Source: Rhodospirillaceae bacterium
Lineage (GTDB): Bacteria; Pseudomonadota; Alphaproteobacteria; Rhodospirillales; JABHCV01
Reading direction: 5' to 3'
Assembly: GCA_014382375.1 (NCBI GenBank)
Contig: JACNJU010000119.1
Span: 18,887 to 82,886, forward strand
Length of the DNA stretch: 64,000 nucleotides
Positions 38,273 through 45,138 of the stretch are shown here, one piece after another (positions within the stretch are counted from its first letter, which is position 1; every line of letters begins with the position of its first letter). Both the position numbers and the translations under genes were made by a program. The notes under the pieces were generated by a model. That model did no database searches, had not been told where the DNA came from, and saw nothing but the letters and a program-made list of their open reading frames with translations.

Positions 38273-38480
38273 TCTCTCTTCTCCCCCGGGAAATGTGGCC
38301 AGCCAAAATTACTATTCTGCGCGCAAAGACTACAAGAACCGTGCCAACCCACAGACAAAGCCCTGTAGCCCTTGTGGGGCAAGGGAAAGGTCACACAAAA
38401 GGCAATTTCATTTCAAGGTCGAAACGGGGCAAATTGCTGAAAATTAGGGCAGCTGTCGAAGCCATGGGTAAAATTTAAGC

Positions 38481-38518
38481 AAAACGCGGCCCGCAAGGTC
38501 TTCACCTTACGGGCCGTG
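38481..38518 (-). terminator. Terminator after amtB
   Basis: A long GC hairpin with CGGCCCG-AAGGT and ACCTT-CGGGCCG arms and a 4-base loop, followed on the minus strand by TTTT. It is 29 bp after the amtB stop, and could separate amtB from the downstream amt gene or attenuate it. Confidence 0.7.
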
Positions 38519-38546
38519 TGATCTTTGGCAGGGTCAGTGGGGAGTG

Positions 38547-39878
38547 TTAGAGGGACTGGGAACCCCTGCCAAATTCCGGATAAGCCTCCATGCCCAGTTC
38601 GGCCTGATCGAGGCCCAGCATTTCGTCTTCTTCGCTGACCCGGATGCCGACGGTGAATTTGAGCGCCAGCCAGGCAATGGTAGAGGCGACAATGACGAAG
38701 CCACCGATGGCGACAACACCTGTTATTTGGGCCGCAAAGCTGGCATCGGCATTGGTTAGCGGTACCGCCAGCGTGCCCCAGATACCAGCGCCCAGGTGAG
38801 CCGGAATGGCACCAACCACGTCGTCGATCTTGAACTTGTCAAGCAACGGCACCAGGAAAACGACAAGAGCGCCACCGACCGCGCCAATAAGTAACGCCTG
38901 CCCCATGGCCGGGCTGTCGGGACCTGCGGTGATCGAGACCAGCCCGGCGATAGCGCCGTTCAGGGCCATGGAAAGATCAACCTTTTTGTAGACAAGCTGG
39001 GTCAGCACCATTGCCGCCAGGACGCCACCGACTGCGGCGATGTTGGTGTTGATGTAGATGGTCGAGATAGCGATGGCATCCGCAGCGCTGGCCAGGGCCA
39101 GTTGCGAGCCACCGTTAAAGCCAAACCAGCCAAGCCACAGGATGAAGGTTCCAAGCGTCGCCAGCGGCAAATTTGCGCCGGGTAACGGGTGGATGCCACC
39201 AGATGTGTACTTGCCTTTGCGGGCACCGAGAATGAGAGCGCCTGTGAGGGCCGCCCAGCCACCGACAGAGTGAACCAGTGTCGAGCCTGCAAAGTCAGAA
39301 AAACCGGCTTCGGACAACCAGCCGCCGCCCCATTGCCAGGCCCCCTGAATGGGATAAATGACGGCCGTCAGGATGACGACGAAAGCCAGGAACGGCCACA
39401 ACTTGATACGCTCAGCCAACGTGCCTGAGACGATTGAGGCGGCGGTGGCGACAAACACCATCTGGAAAAACCAGTCGGATTCGGCGGCGTAACCACCGTC
39501 GAAGTTTCCGGCCAAAGCGTCGGCGTTGTCACCGCCCCAGATTTGGAAACTACCCATATAACCGCCATCAACACCGGCATACATCAGGTTGTAACCGATG
39601 ATATAAAAGGTCAGCCCGGCGATGGAATAAAGGGCGATGTTTTTAAGACAGATGGTGGCAGTGTTCTTGGAGCGCACCAGTCCTGATTCCAGCATGGCGA
39701 AACCAGCGGCCATAAACATCACCAAGAAGCCGTGAACCAGAAACGAGAATGTATTGAGAATATACTGGGTTTCAGTGAGCTCTCCGGCGGTGGCTGAAGA
39801 AGCGGTGAAAATTGCAAGCCCCGTGGCGGTCATCGCGGCAACAGCGCCAAGGCGTCTTTTGTTTTTCTGAATATTCAT
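38547..39878 (-). CDS. amtB: Ammonium transporter AmtB
   Basis: A 443-residue Amt channel with an N-terminal signal-like segment (GAVAAMTATGLAIFTASSATA) and eleven helices. Characteristic blocks are FMAAGFAMLESGLVRSKNTATICLKN (with a break), FAGSTLVHSVGGWAALTGALILG with the first pore His, and IPAHLGAGIWGTLAVPL with the second. The C-terminal tail DQAELGMEAYPEF is the PII contact. The chosen ATG (MNIQKNKRR) follows the glnK stop by 16 bp; a longer upstream reading would overlap glnK. Cotranscribed with glnK. Confidence 0.95.
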   Translation of the reverse strand: MNIQKNKRRLGAVAAMTATGLAIFTASSATAGELTETQYILNTFSFLVHGFLVMFMAAGFAMLESGLVRSKNTATICLKNIALYSIAGLTFYIIGYNLMYAGVDGGYMGSFQIWGGDNADALAGNFDGGYAAESDWFFQMVFVATAASIVSGTLAERIKLWPFLAFVVILTAVIYPIQGAWQWGGGWLSEAGFSDFAGSTLVHSVGGWAALTGALILGARKGKYTSGGIHPLPGANLPLATLGTFILWLGWFGFNGGSQLALASAADAIAISTIYINTNIAAVGGVLAAMVLTQLVYKKVDLSMALNGAIAGLVSITAGPDSPAMGQALLIGAVGGALVVFLVPLLDKFKIDDVVGAIPAHLGAGIWGTLAVPLTNADASFAAQITGVVAIGGFVIVASTIAWLALKFTVGIRVSEEDEMLGLDQAELGMEAYPEFGRGSQSL

Positions 39879-39894
39879 TGAATTTATCCTTTGC

Positions 39895-40233
39895 CTACAG
39901 GGCTTCGTTGTCTGTTTCGCCGGTCCGGATGCGGATCGCCGATGAAATGTCGTAGACGAAAATCTTGCCATCGCCGATTTTGCCGGTTTCGGCGGTTGTC
40001 TTGATGGCCTCGACAATGGTTTCGACCATGTCGTCTTTGGCGGCGATTTCCAGTTTCACCTTGGGCAGAAAGTGAACGGTGTACTCTGCTCCGCGATAGA
40101 TTTCGGCATGTCCTTTTTGCCGGCCAAAGCCTTTGACTTCGCTTACCGTCATGCCCTCGACGCCAAGGTCCGAGAGGACCGCCCGCACATCGTCGAGCTT
40201 GAAAGGTTTGATAACTGCCATGATCAGCTTCAT
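39895..40233 (-). CDS. glnK: Nitrogen regulatory protein P-II (GlnK)
   Basis: A 112-residue PII signalling protein. It starts MKLIMAVIKPFKLDDVR and has the T-loop with the uridylylation target Tyr51 in YRGAEYTVHFLPKVKLE (internal part), the B-loop KTAETGKIGDGKIFVYDI variant TTAETGKIGDGKIFV, and the C-loop IRIRTGETD. It senses 2-oxoglutarate, ATP and ADP and blocks AmtB when nitrogen is plentiful. Being first in glnK-amtB and behind a sigma-54 promoter, GlnK is the better name than GlnB. An earlier ATG would add 12 residues. Confidence 0.95.
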   Translation of the reverse strand: MKLIMAVIKPFKLDDVRAVLSDLGVEGMTVSEVKGFGRQKGHAEIYRGAEYTVHFLPKVKLEIAAKDDMVETIVEAIKTTAETGKIGDGKIFVYDISSAIRIRTGETDNEAL

Positions 40234-40347
40234 AACGCTTGATCCCTTTGTTTGGTTTCGCGACCCCACCTGGTTGGCGGGCCTTGTTTTTGAAGTTCCC
40301 TTGCACAGGGATCAAAAGCCCTGCACAGTGATTTCGGTCCTCCTATT

Positions 40348-40362
40348 TCAAGGTCCGTGCCA
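40348..40362 (-). promoter_or_regulatory. Sigma-54 promoter of glnK-amtB
   Basis: On the minus strand, TGGCACG (40356-40362), four bases, then TTGA (40348-40351), matching the -24/-12 consensus TGGCACG-N4-TTGC with one change. It lies about 115 bp upstream of glnK, in the right orientation. NtrC control under nitrogen limitation is the expected regulation; NtrC sites were not identified with confidence. Confidence 0.8.
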
Positions 40363-40454
40363 GATTCGAGAATTCGAGAAAATAGTGTTTAAAAACAGCT
40401 TATTAAGACGTATACTCACGAGTAGGGATGTGTAGGCGACTTTGACATTTTGCA

Positions 40455-40497
40455 TATTTTTTAATCATAATTTTTATTTGCTTATTTTTTAATCATA
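40455..40497. repeat. 15-bp direct repeat in the glnK/ubiH intergenic region
   Basis: TATTTTTTAATCATA occurs exactly twice, at 40455-40469 and 40483-40497, with a period of 28 bp; the match extends five bases upstream with one mismatch between. The second copy ends 17 bp before the start of the UbiH-type gene. The spacing is near 2.7 helical turns. It might be a tandem operator or an AT-rich promoter duplication. Confidence 0.75.
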
Positions 40498-40513
40498 CCG
40501 AAGTGGAATAAAA

Positions 40514-41746
40514 ATGGTACGCAGCGGCTCCGGTCCCGAAATACAAGCAGACGTCCTGATCGCCGGTGGCGGGCTGGTTGGCGGCACCTTGGCTTGTGGC
40601 CTTGCCATGGGCGGTTTGTCGGTGATTGTCGTTGACGCCCAAGACCCTGCTGATGGCCTGGATGCCGCCTTTGACGGGCGCGCCTCGGCAATTGCGCTTT
40701 CTTCCCAGCGGGTTCTCGAAGGTCTTGGTTTGTGGAGTTCAATGGAGAAGGCGAGTGCGGCGATCAAGGAGATCCGTGTTACCGACGGTGACTCGCTATT
40801 TTTTCTCCACTACGACCGCCGCGACGTTGGTGCCGAGGCATTCGGCTATATGGTCGAAAACCGCGTGATTCGCACGGCCCTGGCGAGTCGTTTCACGGAC
40901 CTGGATAATCTTACCCTGCTGGCCCCGGCCCGTATTGATGCCCTGGAGCGCAATCCCGGGGATGTACGCGCCACTTTGGCAGACGGTCGCACCATCAAAG
41001 CCCGGCTGGTCATTGGCGCGGAAGGTCGCAAGTCGCCAACCCGTGAGCAGGCGGGGATATCGATCACCAATTGGTCCTACAGGCAAGCCGGTATCGTTTG
41101 CACCGTCGCCCATGAATTTTCACATGATAATGTCGCCCACGAACGCTTCCTTCCTGCAGGGCCATTTGCCATTTTGCCATTACCAGACAACCGCTCTTCC
41201 ATTGTCTGGACAGAGCGTGAAGAGCTGGCGCCCGAATTGATGGCGCTGGATGACGACGCCTTTTTGGCTGAGCTTGAAGAGCGGTTTGGTGATTTTCTGG
41301 GACGTCTGGAAGTCGTCGGACCGCGCTGGGCCTACCCGCTTTCACTGCAATTCGCCGAGCGTGCCGTTGACCACCGGTTGGTGTTGGCCGGTGACGCCTC
41401 CCACGCCATGCACCCGATCGCAGGGCAGGGCCTGAATATGGGGCTTCGCGATGTGGCGGTTCTGGCCGAGGTTCTGACCGATGCCAGGCGATTGGGGCTG
41501 GATCCCGGCGCTGGTACGGTGCTCGAGTCATACGAGCGCTGGCGGCGCTTCGACAATACCCTGATGCTGGCCATGACCGACCTCCTCAGCAGGCTGTTTT
41601 CAAATGACGTGATACCGGTGCGACTGGCCCGCGACCTAGGGCTCGCCGCAGTCAACAGAATGCCGCCCTTAAAGAAGGTGTTCATGGAGCACGCCATGGG
41701 ACTGGCTGGTGATTTGCCAAGATTGATGCGCGGGGAAAGGCTTTAA
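40514..41746 (+). CDS. UbiH/UbiF/VisC-type FAD monooxygenase (ubiquinone biosynthesis)
   Basis: A 410-residue flavoprotein hydroxylase. The FAD motif ADVLIAGGGLVGGTLACGLAMGG is near residue 10 (with a break), IALSSQRVLEGLGLWS follows, and the second FAD motif VLAGDASHAMHPIAGQGLNMGLRDVAVLAE contains GDA near residue 293. It hydroxylates the ring of a ubiquinone precursor. Which carbon cannot be read from the sequence; UbiL/UbiH-type roles fit alphaproteobacteria. Divergent from glnK. Confidence 0.88.
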   Translation: MVRSGSGPEIQADVLIAGGGLVGGTLACGLAMGGLSVIVVDAQDPADGLDAAFDGRASAIALSSQRVLEGLGLWSSMEKASAAIKEIRVTDGDSLFFLHYDRRDVGAEAFGYMVENRVIRTALASRFTDLDNLTLLAPARIDALERNPGDVRATLADGRTIKARLVIGAEGRKSPTREQAGISITNWSYRQAGIVCTVAHEFSHDNVAHERFLPAGPFAILPLPDNRSSIVWTEREELAPELMALDDDAFLAELEERFGDFLGRLEVVGPRWAYPLSLQFAERAVDHRLVLAGDASHAMHPIAGQGLNMGLRDVAVLAEVLTDARRLGLDPGAGTVLESYERWRRFDNTLMLAMTDLLSRLFSNDVIPVRLARDLGLAAVNRMPPLKKVFMEHAMGLAGDLPRLMRGERL

Positions 41747-41751
41747 TTTCC

Positions 41752-41929
41752 CCCTCAGACGCCGGGCGTTCGCGCCGCTCTCTTGGCTTAGGCCTCTGGA
41801 AGTCAAAATAAAAATGGCGACAGGAGAAAATCCTGTCGCCATAAATTCTTGTTTCACCAAGCCCGCGACTGCGGGCCGCCGCTTATGCGGCGAGCCAAGG
41901 GGCCGGACGGTCCCGCCTGGCGCTTGAGG
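41752..41929. repeat. Palindromic intergenic repeat, copy 2
   Basis: A copy of the element at 28839-28995, sharing the core CCAAGCCCGCGACTGCGGGC, GCGGCGAGCCAAGGGGCCGG and the closing CGCCTGGCGCTTGAGG. The left arm CCCTCAGACGCCGGGCG is imperfect. It also contains a strong hairpin, TGGCGACAGGA/TCCTGTCGCCA at 41815-41841, that on the minus strand is followed by TTTTTATTTT and could terminate the DUF971 transcript. It lies between convergent genes. Confidence 0.75.
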
Positions 41930-41938
41930 AATAAAATA

Positions 41939-42310
41939 TTATGGATCTCTGCTCAAACCCTTTGATTCCAACTCTTCCAAATACCCTTCCCAGATTGCTT
42001 GCTGATTTTTGCCAAAGGCATACAGGGCGTCCCAGGTGTAGATGCCGGTGTCGTGCAGGTCATCGAACTTGATGGAAATGGCGTAGTTGCCGACGGGCTC
42101 GACACCCATGATGCCGACATGACGGCGGCCGGCGACAACCTGCTTTTGCGACGGGCTATGGCCTTGAACCTCAGCCGACGGGCTTTCGACCCTGAGCAAT
42201 TCGGCGGGCAGGGAAAAAGTTGCACCGTCTTCAAAATCCAGTTCGAGGATTTTTTCTTTGGATTTCAGGCGGATTTCGGTGGGCTTGTGTTGCTGGCTGT
42301 AGTCACTCAT
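41939..42310 (-). CDS. DUF971 domain protein
   Basis: A 123-residue protein made of one DUF971 domain (gamma-butyrobetaine hydroxylase-like N-terminal domain): PTEIRLKSKEKILELDFEDG, LPAELLRVESPSAEVQGH and HDTGIYTWDALYAFG, each broken up here. The domain is found fused in some hydroxylases and alone next to mrp/apbC genes; its function alone is not known. It may bind metal. Followed on the same strand by a terminator-like hairpin inside the adjacent repeat. Confidence 0.85.
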   Translation of the reverse strand: MSDYSQQHKPTEIRLKSKEKILELDFEDGATFSLPAELLRVESPSAEVQGHSPSQKQVVAGRRHVGIMGVEPVGNYAISIKFDDLHDTGIYTWDALYAFGKNQQAIWEGYLEELESKGLSRDP

Positions 42311-42342
42311 TTAAAAATTATATCCTCAATAATGGGCGGCGT

Positions 42343-42522
42343 TTAAGATAATTCACGGGCCTCATCAACCAGCATGATCGGAATGCCATCGCGGATGGGA
42401 TAAGCAAGCTTGGCGCTTTCGCTGATTAATTCCTGTGCCTGCTCATCATAGGTCAGCGGCCCCTTGGTCAAGGGGCAGACCAGAATTTCAAGCAACTTGG
42501 CGTCGACGGTGCGTTGGTTCAT
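42343..42522 (-). CDS. Trm112 family protein
   Basis: A 59-residue protein reading [21 protein letters not shown], with [21 protein letters not shown] and [14 protein letters not shown] after it. This is the bacterial Trm112/UPF0434 (YcaR) family, small zinc-ribbon-like proteins; only one Cys of the zinc site (CPLT) remains, as in many bacterial members. In eukaryotes Trm112 activates methyltransferases; the bacterial role is not established. It is 32 bp upstream of the DUF971 gene on the same strand and follows the LON-domain gene. Confidence 0.88.
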   Translation of the reverse strand: MNQRTVDAKLLEILVCPLTKGPLTYDEQAQELISESAKLAYPIRDGIPIMLVDEARELS

Positions 42523-42582
42523 GGTTTTGATCCGTTTATATGGGGTGTCAGAAAAAGAATGTAAGGTCCTGGATTAAGGAAA

Positions 42583-43254
42583 TTAATGACGAAAGGGCCC
42601 AGACTGATCACTATCTTCGAGCAAAGCCATTTCCATCAATGATGATAGCAATTCACCACGCTCTGATAAACCTGGCGTTTCCAGCAGGGCCTGTTTTTCC
42701 CTGGCCGGCAGGGGACAGATCATGGCCAGCGAGGTGACCAGGGTTTCGTCGCTGGCTTCCTCAATGGCTTGCCAGTCGACTTCAATGTCTTTCAATTCAA
42801 AAAACTGGCGAACGGCGCCGATCAGGCGTGGACGATCAGGAATTGACCCTTCGTCTTCGCGGATATCGGCTGCGAAGGCGCTATAATCGACATGGGCCCG
42901 GCGGTAGCCTTGCTCAAGGGCAAGCTCGCTATCGATGCGAAAACGGCAAAGGCCACGAAGGGCAATAAACAGATGTCCGGTTTCGGTTTCTTCGAAGGAG
43001 ACAATGCGTCCGGCGCAACCGATGGGATAAAGCGGCGTGTTGTCAGGAACCGGGTCGGTGCAAACGCCTAGCGGTTGAACCATGCCAATAACCCGACCGT
43101 TACCCAAGGCATCCTCAACCATACCAAGATAACGCGGCTCAAAAATATTAAGCGGCAAATGGCCATGCGGCAGTAACAGAGCGCCGCTTAAGGGGAACAG
43201 GGCGATAACATCGGGAAACCCGCTGATCCCCAGATCACCATATGCGCCGGTCAT
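42583..43254 (-). CDS. LON peptidase substrate-binding-domain protein
   Basis: A 223-residue protein with the Lon N-terminal domain alone and no AAA+ or protease parts. Blocks: IALFPLSGALLLPHGHLPLNIFEPRYLGMVEDAL (split), RVIGMVQPLG, YPIGCAGRIVSFEETETGHLFIALRGLCRFRI (split). Standalone Lon-N proteins are common in alphaproteobacteria and of unknown function, possibly adaptors. It is 17 bp after the CnoX-like gene and upstream of the Trm112 gene, forming a small conserved cluster with it. Confidence 0.9.
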   Translation of the reverse strand: MTGAYGDLGISGFPDVIALFPLSGALLLPHGHLPLNIFEPRYLGMVEDALGNGRVIGMVQPLGVCTDPVPDNTPLYPIGCAGRIVSFEETETGHLFIALRGLCRFRIDSELALEQGYRRAHVDYSAFAADIREDEGSIPDRPRLIGAVRQFFELKDIEVDWQAIEEASDETLVTSLAMICPLPAREKQALLETPGLSERGELLSSLMEMALLEDSDQSGPFRH

Positions 43255-43270
43255 GACCGAAATTCCATTT

Positions 43271-44203
43271 TCATGAGAACAGCACCGTTGAAAGGTTGCG
43301 ACGGGCCTCGGCCGTTACCGGATCAGAATGGCCCAGGGCTTCAAAAATTTTCAACATCTGTTGGCGCGCCGCGTCGTCATTCCAGGCCCGATCACGGCGG
43401 ATAATTTCAAGCAATTGCTCAAGCGCCTCCTCTGCATTTCCGGCACCATAGAGGCTCATGGCAAGATCGAAGCGGGCCTGATGGTCATTATCGTTGGCCG
43501 CCAGCTTCGCGCGGAACTCTTCACTGTCGCCACCCGCGCCACCGGCTTCTGCCAACTCCAAGGCGGTCATGGCGGCCTGAACGTCGCCGTCCTTCAGGGT
43601 CGATTCCTCAAGTCCTTCAATAAGGGACTTGGCGTGCTCGATCTCGCCTGCAGCAAGGTAGCAACGGATCAGACCGGCAATGGCGGGGCCGCTGGATTGT
43701 TCCTGGGCGAGGACCTGGGCGTAAATGGCGCTGGCCTGTTCGGGCGCGCCGTCATCGAGCAGCGCCCTGGCCTGTTCCAGCGCTTCTTCTATGGGTGCCT
43801 TGGCGTCGCCGGTCAGGCGCTTGATAAAAGCCTTGACCTGACTTTCAGGCTGGACGCCAGCGAAGGCGTCGATGGGCTGGCCGTGCTTGAAGCCGAAAAC
43901 CGTTGGCACCGTCTGCACCTGTAGCTGAGCGGCCAGCTGTTGATTTTCATCGACATTGACATTGACCATTTTGACGATACCACCGCCCAGACTGACAAGC
44001 TTTTCGAGTGTTGCGGTCAGTTGCATGCAAGGCGCGCTTCGCGGCGAGCCGAAATTGACAATGACCGGCACGGTTTTGGATTGCTCAACCACATCGACAA
44101 CAAAAGTCGAGACATCGCTGTTCTTGATCAGTTCGCCAGCTGCGGGCATATCATTAATGGGGGTGCCGTCTTGCTCGATAATCATCGTCCTGGCCGCTTT
44201 CAT
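43271..44203 (-). CDS. cnoX: Thioredoxin-TPR co-chaperone CnoX (YbbN) family
   Basis: A 310-residue protein with an N-terminal thioredoxin fold (about residues 30-135) and C-terminal tetratricopeptide-like repeats. The active-site region reads FGSPRSAPCMQLT, SxxC instead of the WCGPC of thioredoxins, so only one Cys remains, as in E. coli CnoX rather than Caulobacter CnoX. CnoX holds unfolded proteins under oxidative stress and passes them to GroEL. Its neighbours are the LON-domain and Trm112 genes, a cluster often found in alphaproteobacteria. Confidence 0.88.
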   Translation of the reverse strand: MKAARTMIIEQDGTPINDMPAAGELIKNSDVSTFVVDVVEQSKTVPVIVNFGSPRSAPCMQLTATLEKLVSLGGGIVKMVNVNVDENQQLAAQLQVQTVPTVFGFKHGQPIDAFAGVQPESQVKAFIKRLTGDAKAPIEEALEQARALLDDGAPEQASAIYAQVLAQEQSSGPAIAGLIRCYLAAGEIEHAKSLIEGLEESTLKDGDVQAAMTALELAEAGGAGGDSEEFRAKLAANDNDHQARFDLAMSLYGAGNAEEALEQLLEIIRRDRAWNDDAARQQMLKIFEALGHSDPVTAEARRNLSTVLFS

Positions 44204-44288
44204 TAAAAGTCATAAACAGGTATTGCGCCACATAAATGGCGGCTTTCTTTCGTTGCCGCAAGGGGCAAGGTAAAATTTCAAGGTATTA

Positions 44289-44777
44289 TTATAGGTCGAC
44301 CAGATCGGGCTCGTGGCCGGTGTCACGGATAAAGGTCAGCAAATCCTCAGGGCCAATGGCTGTTGTCATGGTGTTGGTCAGGGGGTGATAGTTGAGCAAT
44401 TCCATTGTCATCATCTCCTTATCAAGAACGACCCGGACTTGAACCTCTTTATCGTTAATCAGGGCAAACGGGGTGACCGATCCCGGCTCGACGCCCAACA
44501 CATCGCGCAAAAGATCGGGCTTGCCGAAAGACAGGTGGTGTGAGCCGATCTTGTGGCGCAGTTCCTTCATATCGATGGGCCGTTCATCTAGGGTAACGAC
44601 CAGCCATAGCGCTCCTTTTTTATCCTTTAAAAACAGGTTCTTGCAGTGCCCGCCTGGAAGGTGACTGCAGTGGGCCTGGGACTCTTTAACGGTGAAAACC
44701 GGGGCGTGTGTGTGCGTCTGGGAAGCAATCCCCAGATCTTCCAATCGCTTGAGTACGGTGTCTGATGTGGCGTCCAT
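44289..44777 (-). CDS. Prolyl-tRNA editing protein (YbaK / ProX family)
   Basis: A 162-residue single-domain deacylase that hydrolyses mischarged tRNA-Pro. Blocks: THAPVFTVKESQAHCSHLPGGHCKNLFLKDKKGALWLVV (split), GSHHLSFGKPDLLRDVLGVEPGSVTPFALIND (split) and LNYHPLTNTMTTAIGPEDLLTFI. These match ProXp-ala, which removes Ala from tRNA-Pro. The chosen ATG (MDATSDTV) gives the usual length; upstream in-frame starts would add 4 or 27 residues. It is just upstream of tRNA-Gly on the opposite strand. Confidence 0.9.
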   Translation of the reverse strand: MDATSDTVLKRLEDLGIASQTHTHAPVFTVKESQAHCSHLPGGHCKNLFLKDKKGALWLVVTLDERPIDMKELRHKIGSHHLSFGKPDLLRDVLGVEPGSVTPFALINDKEVQVRVVLDKEMMTMELLNYHPLTNTMTTAIGPEDLLTFIRDTGHEPDLVDL

Positions 44778-44892
44778 GGCGGCGATCATAAGACCGCGTG
44801 CAAGCCATGACCAGCCCCCCTTTTTTTTGTCAGTCATGATGGGGCTTGCAAAGCCCACGGCTTTAAGTATTATCGCGCACCGCAGTACATAT

Positions 44893-44967
44893 GCGGGCGT
44901 AGCTCAGGGGTAGAGCGCAACCTTGCCAAGGTTGAAGTCGTGGGTTCGAATCCCATCGCCCGCTCCA
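44893..44967 (+). tRNA. tRNA-Gly (anticodon GCC)
   Basis: A full cloverleaf: acceptor stem GCGGGCG/CGCCCGC, D-arm GCTCAGGGGTAGAGC, anticodon stem CAACC/GGTTG with loop TTGCCAA (GCC), T-arm GTGGG-TTCGAAT-CCCAT, and encoded CCA end. It reads Gly codons GGC and GGU. A terminator hairpin follows within 10 bp. The AT-rich gene downstream makes it a possible island insertion point. Confidence 0.97.
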
Positions 44968-44973
44968 TTTTTC

Positions 44974-45006
44974 AAGGGGTTAGCGTTTATAACGCTAGCC
45001 CCTTTT
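44974..45006 (+). terminator. Terminator of the tRNA-Gly transcript
   Basis: Hairpin GGGGTTAGCG / CGCTAGCCCC with a 7-base loop, followed by TTTT. It lies directly after the tRNA. Confidence 0.85.
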
Positions 45007-45138
45007 CATTTTCAGCAATCAAATAGCAATCAAGCGAACCCCATTTTCAGGCTAAAACCAATAAACAACCACCTCCCAAAGGAATTCCACGCCATAGGCT
45101 GGGACTTCGCCTTTTAACCAACAGGCGCCATCGGGATA

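Noticed and set aside
38273..38480. A third gene between the two Amt genes
   Set aside because: No frame with a credible start and protein composition; only a terminator-like hairpin.
45007..45138. Possible integrase or attachment-site remnant after tRNA-Gly
   Set aside because: No integrase motif and no direct repeat of the tRNA 3' end were seen.
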